A DNA stretch of 64,000 bases from Ailurus styani (taxonomy: Eukaryota; Chordata; Mammalia; Carnivora; Ailuridae). Made by a program: the position numbers and the translations under genes. Location of the stretch: assembly GCA_002007465.1 (NCBI GenBank), contig LNAC01000231.1, positions 1,335,384-1,399,383 on the forward strand, read 5' to 3'. The notes beneath the pieces were generated by a model, which ran no database searches, was not told the origin of the DNA, and saw only the letters and a program-made list of their open reading frames with translations. Positions 1 through 11,640 of the stretch are shown piece by piece; position 1 is the first letter of the stretch; the number at the start of each line of letters is the position of its first letter.

Positions 1-196
1 AAAAAATCTTTAAAAAAAAAAAAAAAAAAAAAAACTCTGCCTTCAGCTCAGGTCATGATCTCAGGGTCCTGGGATCGAGGCCCGCATCAGGCTCTCTGCT
101 CAGCAGGGAGCCTGCTTCCTCCTCTCCCTGTCTCTCTGCCTGCCTCTCTGCCTACTTGTAATCTCTCTCTCTGTGTCAAATAAATAAATAAAATAT
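1..196 (+). mobile_element. CAN-SINE, head-truncated, behind an A-tail
   Basis: The window opens with AATCTTT followed by a long A-run, which is how a CAN-SINE ends. A second SINE body follows at about 35. It lacks the GTGGCTCAGTGGGTTAAAG head and starts at CTCTGCCTTCAGCTCAGG, then runs through the pyrimidine-rich middle to an AAATAAATAAATAAAAT tail. It is either a 5'-truncated insertion in the older A-tail or a SINE dimer. The left element continues outside the window. Confidence 0.85.
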
Positions 197-290
197 TTTA
201 TATATATATATAATATTAATATATTTTTAAAATAAAAATATTTTATTTTTTAAAAAAAAATAAAATAAAATAAAGGATGAGTTGATAGGT
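197..290. repeat. AT-rich low-complexity tract
   Basis: TA alternation and A/T runs continue from the SINE tail, probably by slippage-driven expansion. No coding or RNA signal is seen. Confidence 0.8.
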
Positions 291-998
291 AATGGAGAAG
301 GCCACTGTGATCATGTGGGGCAATGAGAAATGTGTCTTTGGTCTCTATCCCTGGCTCCTGGCACAGAGCTCCTCAAACCCTTGGAATTTCCTGAATGCTA
401 GTGTGAGAGGGGTATCTTGTGACTTATAATAAGCCCCTTTCAATGATATCTGTGTTCTTGTGAAGAAGGGCTCTTGATGACTCTTAGTTAGCCCCTAAAT
501 AGCTTCAGAATGGGGGCCGGTTGCCAGAGGAACCAACCATATGATTAGAGGGTTGGGATCTACCTTCGGCCCCACTCCCTGACCTCCCTCTTTGGAAGGA
601 TGAGGGACTGGAGGATGAATCAATCAACAATGGTCAATGATTTAATCATTAATACCTACACAATGGACTCTTCATAAAAACTCTAAATGGAAGGGTTTGG
701 AGAGCTTCCAGGTTGGTGAATGTATACACACGCCAGGAGGGTGGTGCACCCCAAACTCCATGGGGACCCTACCCTGTGTGCCTCTTTATCTGGCTGTTCA
801 TTTGTATCCTTTAAAATAGCCTTTATAACCCAGGAGTATAGAGTATTATACACTGGGATCTCACCTCTTCCTTCTTAATAGCACCTTACTCCTTTGGTGT
901 TGGAGTTTGGGAGTGACAGTGGAGGAGGAAGGGTAAACATCGTTTTACCTAACAACCAGCAACCAGCAGCTTCTGTCCTCTGCTGCTTTTCCTGCCAG

Positions 999-1048
<50 letters not shown>

Positions 1049-1310
1049 ACATACATATATACAGATATCCTTTATAATGAACTGTTAATAATAAGTAAAG
1101 TGTTTCCCTAGTTCTGTGAGCCATTACAACCACCTGAGGAGGGACTTGTAAGAACCTTTGATCTGTAGCCATGTTGAGCAAAAATGTGGGTAACCTGGGA
1201 ACCCGTTACATATGATTGTTATCTGTAGTGGAGGGACAGTCTTGTGGGACTGAGCTCTTAACCTGTGGGATCTGCATTAACTCCAAGTAGCCAGTGTTTG
1301 AATTGAATTA
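291..1310 (+). repeat. Ancient interspersed repeat, family not assigned
   Basis: Several phrases here recur widely in mammalian genomes, such as CTATCCCTGGCTCCTGGCAC, GAGAGCTTCCAGGTTGGTGAA, CCCTGAGTTCTGTGAGCC-like text near 1110, and GTGGGACTGAGCTCTTAACC near 1240. They mark an old dispersed element of about 1 kb, interrupted by a TG microsatellite. I cannot place it safely in an LTR or L1 family. Its right edge is uncertain, and similarity may continue to about 1350. Confidence 0.5.
1001..1046. repeat. (TG)23 microsatellite
   Basis: An uninterrupted TG dinucleotide run of 46 bases. Its length makes it probably polymorphic. It produces short artefactual Cys-Val and Thr-His frames on the two strands. 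Confidence 0.97.
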
Positions 1311-3072
1311 GATTATGGGACACCCAGTTGAGCCCACAGAGAAAGAGAGAATTGCTTGGTATAGAAAACCTGCAGATTTAATGTCAGGACTCCTGTGGGT
1401 AGAAACATATCATGGCTGTGACCAAGAGATGATGATCCAGATTAATCCCATTGGAAGCCCCTACTATTTGAAATGGAACTTAAGTCCAGATTTTGAAGTA
1501 AATGACTTGGCTAGTAGTTATATTATTAACCCCAATAGGAATGGTGGGGAGGGAGGACACTAAAAAAAGATTATAACTTTAATCCTGAATATCTTACTGC
1601 TTTATATTGAATGCCTAAGTGCCATATATAGCTAGTTAAGTTTTGGAATGTGGCCAGGTAGTTTGAAGCTCAAAAATATAAATTTTGTAGTCTGTAAAAT
1701 GAGTATAAGATCTATCGCACAGATTTGTACTGGAGATTAAATATAATTATGCAAGCAAAAACCCTTTGAAAAGTGGAAACAATTGTTATTTTAAGATTAT
1801 TTTACACAGAAGGGAGAGTTGCAGTCCTGGGGGAGGTGAGATCCCCGACGTGTAGTATTTAATAGCGAGAACAGAGGAATGAATAAGAATATTTGAAAAA
1901 GACAGCATTTAAAAGATAGGAAGAGAAGAGGAATTTGAGTATTGCAAAGCAATGTGATATGCTTTCCCCAAAATCAAGAAAGAACAATTTTCAAGGGTAA
2001 AATGCATTAAAGAATTAAGTAGATTGAGAATGAATAAATGCCAGTTAGAGCTGACAATGAGTAGGTCTCCCAGTAGAATGGGGAGAAGAAAAAACAATTA
2101 AATGAACTTAAGGTCACATAGATAGAGATGAAAGCAACATTGAAGATGTTTTGCAATAAAGGGAAAGAAGGAAAGAAGACAGTAGCTAGAAAGGGATGTG
2201 GGAATAAATGTGTATGTTAAGCAGGGTGTGAGATTCTAGACTAGAAAAGAATGTCTATAAGAATAATTCCCCTTCCGAAACAGAAAGAGCTAGGTCAAGG
2301 ACAAAGAGCCAGGTTGGTTTCATAACAGAATCATCTCTTTCTCTAAAACTGAAGCAAATCACAAACTGACAAGCTAAGGAGGGGGGAAAAAAGGGGGTGC
2401 CCTGAATCTCTGAAGGTTTTCAAATAAGTAGGAAGAATAATCATTTGATGAGGGATGGGATGAAACCTGAGGAAAGGGGAAATATGGAATTAGAAAGGTA
2501 AGGGAAAAGATAAAACTTCCATGGCAGCTACTCTTTGAAATATTTTGTTAGCGAACCAGTAAGAGACACATTTAAAAGGAAGAGCAGGGGTATGGGCTCG
2601 GTTAAAATTAGCATGAAATTGCAGTGAACCCGATCTGGGCAATTCCTGGTTCTCTCCACACACGGAGTTGTGCAGCCAGGGATCAGAATCAGATTACAGA
2701 GGCAGAGCAGAACCCTGGTAAAGCAGAGAATCAAAAGTGTTCAACTTATTTTTTTTTCTTGCAAATAATGCATTGAAGTTAGAGTCCAGATTTCTATATT
2801 TCAGCTTCATTATGAAATAGATAAACCAGTTTCGGGATCATTCTTGGACCAAGTCCAATCCTTTTAATATCATTGCCGTGGGAAAATGATTTCCAAGATT
2901 TCTAAGCCATGATCTTATAAGTGAAATTTTAAAAATCTCATTCATAAGTCAATAACTCCCTGTGCTAAAGAAGGTGATCTTTGAAGACTATGTTTAATAA
3001 TTACTTGGAGAAATTAATTATGATATTTTCATATTTGTAGTCCCATAGCTGGAACCTTGAGAAAGGTATTAC
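1311..3072. other. Gene-free stretch, purine-rich in part
   Basis: No SINE, L1 or conserved coding signal is recognised. Part of 1900-2500 is A/G-rich on the plus strand. An 82-codon frame at 1315-1563 has no recognisable domain and sits at the edge of the ancient repeat, so I treat it as chance. Confidence 0.5.
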
Positions 3073-3259
3073 GGGGGTGCCTGGGTGGCTCAGTCAGTTA
3101 AGCATCTGCCTTTGGCTCAGGTCATGATCCCAGGGTCCTGGGATCAAGTCCTAATTGTACTCCCTGCTCAGTGGAGAGCCTGCTTCTCCCTCTCTGTCTT
3201 CCCCTCCTCCCTGCTTATGCTCTTTCTCTCTTTCAAATAAATAAAAATCTTTAAAAAAT
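3073..3259 (+). mobile_element. CAN-SINE, older copy
   Basis: The head GGGGGTGCCTGGGTGGCTCA is followed by CAGTTAAGCATCTGCC, a CT-rich middle, and a TTTCAAATAAATAAAAATC tail. It carries the CAGTCAGTTAAGC variant of the older carnivore-wide copies and many point changes. No clean target-site duplication is visible. Confidence 0.9.
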
Positions 3260-3482
3260 ATTATAAGGAGGACTATGTGTGACTATATTTCAAGTTAAAA
3301 TAAGTCAATATAGGGATTTCTAGTATGAAATTTTAAGGAAAGAATATTACCACAGAGGTTCTGAACTATTTACTGCAGCTTTGTTTCCAAAACTATGTAG
3401 AATTTATATAAAATGTTAGGCAAAGGGAAAGATAATAAATTCAAATTTATATTTCAAATTTTCTTAGAATAAAAACTTCCCA

Positions 3483-3484
<2 letters not shown>

Positions 3485-3527
<43 letters not shown>
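3485..3527. repeat. (CA)n microsatellite
   Basis: About 21 CA units without interruption. Confidence 0.97.
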
Positions 3528-3528
<1 letters not shown>

Positions 3529-4106
3529 CTTGAGCCTGCAAAACTAAATGGAAGGTCATCGACATTCTAAAATACTTTCCAGAGTGGAAACATGTCTTGG
3601 TTGTAGCAAAAAAGTAATTTTGGTAGAATAAAAATAGGAAAGAAACAAAGAATTGAGAAGGGAAAGAAGAATTAAAAAAGGAAAATAAAGGAAAAACCAA
3701 ATATTAAAAATTATAATCTAAAAACTTTATAACACTTGCCAAATATAAATGTTGGCTATGACATTTCTCTCATCTCTAATTTATTTTTTTCCCTCAATTT
3801 TAGTTTGTTTGGGAGTAGTTTGCAAATATTCTCACATTTTCCTACACTATACCTATGATCCCATTAGAGCCAGAAGGAAAAATGCTTACAGTATAACAAG
3901 TTACCCTCAGAGATAGGCTTTGGGAATTTACTACCTGATAGTAAAAACCTGTGAATTTATACAGCACAAATATTAACCATGAAATTCTTTAAATCAGGCA
4001 TAGTTCTAAAGTTTGAAGACTTGTAAAACATCAGCTAAGAATATTATCTTACTTCAATTGTCATACTTATTTATTTTACATGCAAATAGAGAAACATTTC
4101 CTAAAG

Positions 4107-4133
4107 TAAAACAAAACAAAACAAAACAAAAAA
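4107..4133. repeat. (AAAAC)n short tandem repeat
   Basis: Four to five AAAAC units running into an A-run. It is probably a degenerate poly(A) tract. Confidence 0.85.
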
Positions 4134-5234
4134 CTATAAACAGAAGAAACAAGCCATGACATTGGATTTTAAAAAGTCACAGGATGTAACGGAAGCTTTC
4201 TGTACAAAATATTATGAGTCCAATATTTCTTTTTAATCTCAGCAAAATCAAATATTCTAATTTAATAGCTTCCAGATAACTAGCTTATTAGCAAATGATA
4301 TAAAAGTAAAAAGCCGCAGGCATACCCACAAGCCTTCTCAAATAATACTTTACTTTTAGAAGGCTATTAACTCTGACCCAGATGTAGTTTTCCATCCAAA
4401 TAAATGAATCACCTCCTACCATTTTTGGCTTAAAAAAAAATAAGAATAAATTAAATATGCACCCAGAAATGACAATGAAGCTTGTTTTTATTATAACAAG
4501 CCTACTCCTTGATTATGAAGTCTGATAGCCTTTAAGCTGTTGATATATGTTTTTAATCACATCAGCATTAAATTTTAAATAGGAAATTTCTTTGTTTTAT
4601 TTTATTTTTACATCTTTTCAGGCACATAAGTTTTAGGGGATTGGCTGTTGGTAATTTAATAACTTTAAACTTGTGGTTAAATAGCCATGATTTACGAAGA
4701 CCACAAAATGCAGGCACATGCTTGCAAAAGCCACAGCTAAAGGAAAGCATATTTGTAATACAAAATTCTTGCCCTTAAGGTTTTCTTTCTCTTACTTCTT
4801 TCCTTCTTACTTCCTTTTTGCTTTTCCTCTTGTGTATGGACAGTTTGCATCTCTCCTGGCCTAATACACGCTCTTCTCTACCTTCACATCACTAGATCAT
4901 GACCTACCTTGTTATAGAGCTTGGTTGTTAAACAGCAAAATTTCACTTGCTTATCTATAGGCTAAAGTAAAGAAGGGTGGGCAGGAGAAAGAGCACCTCA
5001 GAAGATGTTGTTGCTGGCACCTGGTGTAAGGCGCTATTACTCAAACGAGATGCCAGTGTTATCCTTATGTCCAGGTCTTGGATCATGACTTACAGTCAGC
5101 ATTTCTTATTTGTCGCACTTGTCAATATTTAGAATTTCATCGGTCTCTGAGAAAGAGTTGCACTTGAATTTATCTTCAAGTTATACCATACATTCCTATC
5201 CTGCTTTATTTCAAAGACCACTTAAAATAGGGAT

Positions 5235-5462
5235 TCTATTTAATTTAATTAATTGATTTTTTGTTTAGAGAGCAGGAGTATGAATGCATGAATGGGATGG
5301 GGAGAGGGGCAGAGGAAGACACAGAGAGAGAAAGAGAATCTTAAGCAGACTCTGTGTTGCGTGCAGCGTCCATGTGTGTCTCCATCCCACAACCGTGAGA
5401 ATATGACCTAAGCCAAAATCAAGAGTCAGAGGCTTAATCGACTGAGCCACCCATGCACCCCA
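5235..5462 (-). mobile_element. CAN-SINE, old diverged copy
   Basis: On the minus strand the head GGGGTGCATGGGTGGCTCAG is at the right end and the A/T-rich tail is at the left. A GAGAGAGAAAGAGAA tract marks the CT-rich middle. A possible diverged target-site duplication is GGGATTCTATTT on the left and GGGATTATACTTT on the right. Confidence 0.85.
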
Positions 5463-6107
5463 GGGATTATACTTTAAATGCTGATTTCCTTGTATAACCA
5501 AATTTTCAGATTTAAAACGAAGTCCAGTCTGTTTAGTTTTTTCATACATTTCATTTTTGTTTTCATGGTAAAAATTTGTTATCTAATCAAAATATATGAG
5601 GAATCCTAAAAGAAATTCATACAGCCCAGTGAGTTTGCAAGTTGAGATAATTTTCAATTACACCTCTCATAATCTTCCTTTCATAAAAGGGAGATCAGGT
5701 ATCTATCAAGTTACACATTCTTTTTGTCCAGTTACTTAAGATGACTTTCATACTACATCTTTCTCCCAAGGAAAGACACCCAAAGGAAAGGGCCTTTAGT
5801 ACCTATCACCCTTCTTTCAAATGCCAGGGGAACCGGGCTTCATCATGAGCACTCTGCTGTCTTGTCCATTTCCTTCAGGTACACATGCCGGAATACTTCA
5901 TACTTGGACATTGTTGTGGCAGCTGGTTGCCTCTCCAAACTTCAATCATTCTTGCCCTTCCACGTAAGCTAGGCTTGTACTATCTGGGCCACATGGGCCT
6001 GATCAGCAACATCAATAGGGCAACCATGAATTTTACTCTTTCCCTTACTTGTTCAATTGAAGATAAGAAGTAGGGAATGGAGGTGATTGTTTTTGTTGAA
6101 GTATAAA
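5463..6107. other. Gene-free stretch
   Basis: No repeat family or gene is recognised. A 62-codon frame at 5885-6073 has no domain signature. Confidence 0.5.
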
Positions 6108-6121
6108 ATATTTATATTCTT

Positions 6122-6310
6122 GGGTGCCTGGGTGGCTCAGTGGGTTAAGCCTCTGCCTTCGGCTCAGGTCATGATCTCAGGGTCCTGGGATCGAGTCCCG
6201 CATTGGGCTCTCTGCTCAGTGGGGAGCCTGTTTCCCCCTCTCTCTCTGCCTACTTCTCTGCCTACTTGTAATCTCCTTCTCTCTGTCAAATAAATAAAAT
6301 CTTAAAAAAT
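6122..6310 (+). mobile_element. CAN-SINE, mustelid-type, with TSD
   Basis: The head GGGTGCCTGGGTGGCTCAGT is followed by GGGTTAAGCCTCTGCCTTCG, which is the mustelid-type variant, and then the tail TCAAATAAATAAAATCTT. Flanking duplications are ATATTTATATTCTT (about 6108-6121) and ATATTTATGTTCTT (about 6311-6324). One mismatch suggests moderate age. Confidence 0.93.
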
Positions 6311-6324
6311 ATATTTATGTTCTT

Positions 6325-6796
6325 TTAAATTTAATTTATAGCCTAAAAGTAACAATATATATAAGGAAAGGATTATGAAAAAAATTTGAAAGAAGACGGC
6401 TCAAATGCTAAAATTTTTTAGTCCTCTTAAAAAAACTTAAATGCATTAGAAAAATATATAAATCTGTGAAAATTTACTTTTTCTTTCATATTATATCTTT
6501 CTAAGACCCACAAAAAACAATTTATTTCTCTGAATTTAATTTCTAATCAATACATCCTATTATTTTATAAGCTGTGCTCTGGGTAACGTATTAAAATCCA
6601 TAAAGTTTGGTAGTCAAACAGACTCCAGAATAATTGAAAGAAAAGTCAAATTAGTTTTTCTATGTCATGTTGACCAAAAATTATATTTAATTAATGTTTT
6701 GCTAATAATAGAACTTATTATAGACACACACACACACACACACACACACACTTAAGGTATTCATTTTAATAAACCACTGAAAACAAAATTGATAAT
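6325..6796. other. Gene-free stretch with (CA)n at 6724-6751
   Basis: AT-rich sequence with a CA run of about 14 units. Nothing else is recognised before the L1 that follows. Confidence 0.6.
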
Positions 6797-7313
6797 ATAT
6801 AAAGAATTTTTTAAAATAATAAAAATATTAATAATTGCTTAAACAGGCAAAGAAACTGAATAGACACTGTTCCTAGAAAATATACAAATGGCTGAAAAGC
6901 ATCTGAAAATCCGTCCAATGTCATCAGGGAAATGCACATCAAAGCCACAATGAGATAGCCTTTACCCCCACTAGGATGGCCACAACCAAAAAGACAGACA
7001 ACAGCAAGTGTTGACAAGGTAGCATAGAAATAAATCATCCATACACCACTGGTAGGAATGTAAAATGGCACAACCTCTTTGGAAAACAGTCTGGCAAATC
7101 CTCAAATGATTATTCATAGTTACCATATAATCTAGCAATTCTACTCTTAAGAAATAAAAATATATACCCACTTAAAAACTGTACAGGTATGCTCATAGCA
7201 GCATTAATCATAATAGCCAAAGGATGGAAACAACCTAACTGCTCTTCAACTGATGAACAATTATGTGGTATTCCCATAAAATAAAATCTTATTTGGTATT
7301 AAAAGGCAATAAA
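6797..7313 (+). mobile_element. Old L1, ORF2 end/3' UTR, left part
   Basis: Degenerate L1 text is readable in order: a CAAATGGCTGAAAAGC block, a CACAATGAGATAGCC block, CCACTGGTAGGAATGTAAAA and a GGATGGAAACAACC block. These follow the order of the ORF2 C-terminal region in mammalian L1s. Stops are frequent. The element is interrupted at 7313 by the RPL39 retrocopy and resumes at about 7732. Confidence 0.9.
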
Positions 7314-7731
7314 CCTTTTCTCTGCCAACATGGTGTGTGCAATTGACTGTTTTTCACCATGTCTTCTCACAAGGTGAGAAGGGTCAAATGATTCCTGGCA
7401 AAGAAACAAACGCAGAATTGCCCCATTCTTCAGTGGATTTAGATGAAAACTCATAGTAAAATCAGACAGAATTCCAGAAAGAGGCATTGGACAAGAACCA
7501 TGATGGGTCTATAAGTGATTGCAAATGAAGTGGCACACGTATATATTTATGCTTCATGAAGGTCAAGTGCTTGTATCCTATCACTCTATAAATATCACTA
7601 CTACCTGAACAATTGATATGCTTTATTGGGGAAATGATTTTTCTCTCTTACTATGTTTCTGCACCAGTAGGTTAGTTCAGTAAAAAATATGTGAGAACTT
7701 TGCTTGGAAAAAATTTGAAAATAATTTTCAA
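7314..7731 (+). pseudogene. RPL39P: Processed RPL39 pseudogene
   Basis: This is a retrocopy of the mRNA for ribosomal protein eL39, a 51-residue basic protein of the 60S subunit. The start codon is at 7359 and the natural TAA is at 7512-7514. The frame keeps exactly 51 codons with no indel. It begins MSSHK, contains FLAKKQ, PILQWI, NSRKRHW and ends GL, all matching eL39 in place. Two in-frame stops disable it, TGA at codon 11 and TAG at codon 28, both arginine codons in the parent. No introns are present. A 5' leader and about 200 bases of 3' UTR (GCACCAGTAGGTTAGTTCAG) are retained. It lies inside an L1 and is flanked by AAAAGGCAATAAA and AAAAAGCAATAAA. Confidence 0.93.
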
Positions 7732-8115
7732 AAAAAGCAATAAAGTACTGATACACACTACAACATGGAAGACCTTGAAAACAATATACTAAGAGAAAGA
7801 AACCAATCACAAATTGGTTGATTGCGATTATCTGATTGTGATTTTGAAATGTCCAGAATAGGCAAATCTATAAAGACAGAAGGTAAATTAGTGATTGCTT
7901 AAAGTTGGGGCAGTAGGACAGTAGTTGGGAGGAAGTGGGAAGTCATTGTAGAGGGGTATGGGATTTCTTTTTGGGGTGATGAAAGTGTTCTAAAATTGAT
8001 TGTGGTAATGGTTATGTAACTCTGAATATGTAGAAAACACTGCACTGTACACTGTAAGTGGGTGAATGGTATGGTATGTGAACTGTATGTCAATAAAGCT
8101 AGTGCAAAAAAAAAT
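7732..8115 (+). mobile_element. Old L1, 3' end, right part
   Basis: L1 resumes with AGTACTGATACACACTACAA and runs into a 3' UTR of the L1MA/L1MB kind: GTGGTAATGGTTATGTAACT, a GGGTGAATGGTATGGTATGT block and the terminal TCAATAAAGCT before an A-run. This is the original insertion into which RPL39 was retrotransposed, so the L1 is older than the pseudogene. Confidence 0.9.
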
Positions 8116-8986
8116 ATTAGAATAATCACTGCTGAAAATAACACATTACTTTTAATAGTCCCCAAAAGGGACCTGGCATGTTAAGTCACACCAACTTTGT
8201 TTTAAATAACACTGTCATTCCAGCACTATTATCACCAATGTGGTGAACGATCCCTCTCCATCCAAAAGAAAACCAAAAACTGACTTCTAAAACAACTAAG
8301 AACAGTCTTGAGGTTGTTTTCTTGCTCTCCTAAATAAATTTGAATTTTGGAAAAAGCTTTACCTGAGTTACCTTTGTTCCAATGAAATCCACAGGCAATT
8401 TAGGCTTTAGCCCAGAGAGCATTTGCAGCAGCAAAAATCCAGAAATGACGGTAATATTTCTGTCCTCCATTTGTAAGTGTGCCTTCAAACCAGTGTTATC
8501 TAGCTCAGCTGTAGCATTTTAGGGTATAGAATAAGACCAGAAACAGGGACTTATTTAGTAAACATATATTTAATAATGTAAATTTTTAAAATTAATTGCT
8601 ATAAAGTTCCTCTAGCCTATTTTCTGAGATTCATGTCTGCATGAGGAAGCATTCTATTTAGTTTAACACTATTAAGATTAGTTTTTTATTTGAAGCATTT
8701 AATATGTGGTTTGCTTTTCTTACTATATAGAGTAATGCTGTTTGAGTTTCCTTCATCTAGCAAAAACCAGTTTTATAAGTTGTGATAAAGTGAAGCAAAA
8801 TTAAGCAAAACTAGAAAGAATTTATGTTTATTGTTAAGAAATACTAAGTAAAGAGATCAAAGTCATAATTTACTTTACACTGTATACCATTTATTATGAT
8901 AGGCATCAACTCATAAAGGACTCTATTAAATACATATTGTTTTACCTTAAAACTGTGAGTTAATTTAAGTGATTAAAACAACTTAA
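8116..8986. other. Gene-free AT-rich stretch
   Basis: No interspersed repeat or gene is recognised. Confidence 0.5.
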
Positions 8987-9237
8987 GGGGCACCTGGGTG
9001 GCTCAGTGGGTTAAAGCCTCTGCCTTCAGCTCAGGTCATGATCTCAGGGTCCTCAGATCAAGCCCCGCATCAGGCTCTCTGCTCAGCGGGGAGCCTGCTT
9101 CCTCCTCTCCCTCTGCCNCATCAGGCTCTCTGCTCAGCGGGGAGCCTGTTTCCTCCTCTCCCTCTGCCTGCCTCTCTGCCTACTTGTGATCTCTCTCCCT
9201 CTCTCTGTCAAATAAATAAAATCTTAAAAAAAAAAAA
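8987..9237 (+). mobile_element. CAN-SINE with internal duplication around one N
   Basis: The head GGGGCACCTGGGTGGCTCAG is followed by GGGTTAAAGCCTCTGCC and a normal tail. A 50-base middle block (9068-9117) is repeated at 9119-9168 with one base changed, the two being separated by a single N at 9118. Without the duplicate the element would have normal length, so I read this as an assembly join inside one SINE. Confidence 0.93.
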
Positions 9238-11182
9238 CTCAAAAGAAAAAATTTAAATTTTCACCATGAGTAGTGTCAACTCTTATTGAATTATGTTGAA
9301 TTCACCCATCAACATAAAAGTTGGACATGATATCTGTCCTTTAGTAACATACAATTTACTTACCAATAATATTTTATGCAAATCAGACTTTGAAACACCC
9401 TAAGAAGTATTTGGCCAAAAAAATCCAATTCTTTATCATTATGATATAAGCAACTAAAACTCATTTTAAGTCATATTTTTGAGATGTGTAGTAGCAGAAA
9501 TCTGAAGTATAGTGTGAGAATTAAAAGAATATTAAAATTAAATTCTTGTACAAAGTTACAAGTATCTATAGAAATTTTAGTACTTGTTAACAAGGAACTG
9601 TGGTTTTCAGATGTCTGAGAATTTATTTAAATAACGATCTTTCTCCTTAAGAAATAATATAGCCTTTTTATTTTTATGCATTATGTACAATAAAAGAAAG
9701 AAGCACTGTGTGGTGATGTGGTTGAAAGGCTATTATTACTCCAATGATAGAAACAAAAGTATATTATCACTTGGATGATGTCAATGAAAGGGTATCATTA
9801 CTTTTTCTGAGGAGAACATTCTGGTAAGTAAACACACAGTGCAGTATTTATTACATTTTATTCCATGTGTGTCTCCAAAGAAATCAGAAAGAAATGCAAT
9901 TAGTTTGTGATATTGGGGGGGGGGCGGAATCTTTGGTTTCATTTGTTCAACAAAAAAATCTCTGAATCAATTATACTTTCATCAAATTTCCCTTCACATC
10001 ACAATATTCTATTTTGCCAACCACCCTTTACTTTTCACACATATCTTAAGGTTATCTTGCTACAGAGAATGAAAATAAAAATCCCAATTCTGAAAAAAAG
10101 TACTTAAAACTTTCAATGTTAACTCTGTCCATAGTTGTATATATTAAACAGACTCATATATATCACATCCTTATAAGCCTCTGAAAATAAGCATGTTTTC
10201 CTAAGAAAAGTCATTGTAATATCCAAATAAATTAATCTTCCCAAATTGTTAGATTATTGTAAACTAAAATTAAGCAAATTTGCTATGTAAATTATTAACT
10301 TTTTAGAAACTAGTGCTCACTGTGCTCTGCATTTGTCCAAGTGAACTGTCAGGCTTGGAGACATTTAAATACTACTAATGATGCTCTAGATACAACAGAT
10401 CACACCTGAAGGAATATAACTCAAGAGTGAAGAATGATTTTTAAATATAAAAGCAGCTGAATCTTAATACATGTTCACACTAATGTTTTTCTCACCAAAC
10501 TTTTTCTCTCCAAATCTAAAAAGTACCAACCAAAAAAAAAAAAAAACAGATAGGAAACTACAAACTCCAAAAATATGCATGTCTTACCTCTGTCATCAGT
10601 CTGGTATCTAGAATAAAATATGCAGTCTCTCCATAAATGAAGCTTTCATCATGAACATCAAGGAAGATCCAGGTGGTCGTGGCGGCTAATTGAAATTTTC
10701 CAGTTGGCTATTGTTGTTCCCATTCAGCAGAGAAATGTCTATGTAAATAATGGTCAGAAAAAATACATACTTCAATTTGCAGTCTTACAGATACTATTCA
10801 ATTGGCCTATTGGTGGGTGGATCAATTCAGAATAATCACTTTTTATTTCTTTAGTTCCTTTTTTGGAGATTTCTTCTTTTGAGCTTCACCCCTCCGCCCC
10901 ATAACTGATAATATAACTCTTCTTTCTTTCCTTCTTCACAGAAATGTGTCCTTGATATTCTGATGTCTTTATCTTTTATGGAATGTCGTTCTACTTGTTT
11001 TCAATTCTCTAGGATAAAGATCATGACTGTTGCCTGTCCTTATTTTAGAATAAGTCTAACCTCAGCTTTCTTCACACCCTTTGAAAATGGACCGTCATTC
11101 ACTATAATTACAGCAAGAATGAACTCCCCAGTTTCCCAACAAATTCTTTATCTACTTGCAAATTCTTTATCTACTTGCACAT
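9238..11182. other. Gene-free AT-rich stretch
   Basis: No interspersed repeat or gene is recognised. A G-run with one C lies near 9916-9926. A direct duplication of about 19 bases lies at 11142-11179. Confidence 0.5.
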
Positions 11183-11200
11183 AACAGGTTCTAAATTTTT

Positions 11201-11406
11201 TAAAACAATTTTTTAAGGATTTTATTTATTTATTTGAGACAGAACGATACAGAGAGAGAGAGAGAGCATGAACAAGGGGAGAGGCAAAGGAAGAGGGAGA
11301 AGCAGACTCCCTGCTGAGCCAGGAGCCTGATGTGGAGCTCGATCCCAGGGCACCAGGATCATGACCTGAGCCAAAAGCTTAACCAACTGAGCCACCCAGG
11401 TGCCCC
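11201..11406 (-). mobile_element. CAN-SINE with TSD
   Basis: The minus-strand copy has head GGGGCACCTGGGTGGCTCAG at the right and the T-rich tail complement at the left. Flanking duplications are AACAGGTTCTAAATTTTT (about 11183-11200) and AACAGGTGCTAAATTTTT (about 11407-11424), with one mismatch. Confidence 0.94.
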
Positions 11407-11429
11407 AACAGGTGCTAAATTTTTGAGGA

Positions 11430-11640
11430 TTATAGGGCACTTAAAACAGTCAGCACTGCACATGCCTTTGCTCATTTAATCTTTCCAACTACTCTGTGAG
11501 GTATATACTACTACTATTCTTATTTTACATGTAAGGAAACTGAGATATAGAGATGAAGTAAACTTAACCTGCTCACACAGTTGCTCTAAGGCAGAGCTGG
11601 GATTTAAAACCAAACTCTCATGCAAATGCTTCTAAAACCA
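11430..11640 (-). repeat. MIR-type element, antisense
   Basis: The order of weakly conserved blocks matches a reverse-complement MIR: CTCATTTAATCTTTCCAACT, CTGTGAGGTATATACTA, GTAAGGAAACTGAGATATAG, a CACACAG block and AGGCAGAGCTGGGATTTAAA. It is an ancient tRNA-derived SINE and is not functional. Confidence 0.75.

Larger units (their letters stand above)
3260..5234. other. Gene-free AT-rich stretch
   Basis: Apart from the listed microsatellites I see only unique-looking AT-rich sequence and a pyrimidine-rich patch at about 4785-4835. There is no recognisable exon or RNA gene. Confidence 0.5.

Noticed and set aside
894..1181. Overlapping frames rich in Val-Cys and Thr-His
   Set aside because: They are translations of the (TG)23 microsatellite.
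1315..1563. 82-codon plus-strand frame with mixed composition
   Set aside because: It sits at the edge of an ancient repeat and has no family resemblance; chance is the simpler reading.
8998..9256. Frames with internal repeats of Ser-Gly-Ser-Leu-Leu-Ser type
   Set aside because: They are SINE translation, and the internal repeat comes from the one-N duplication.
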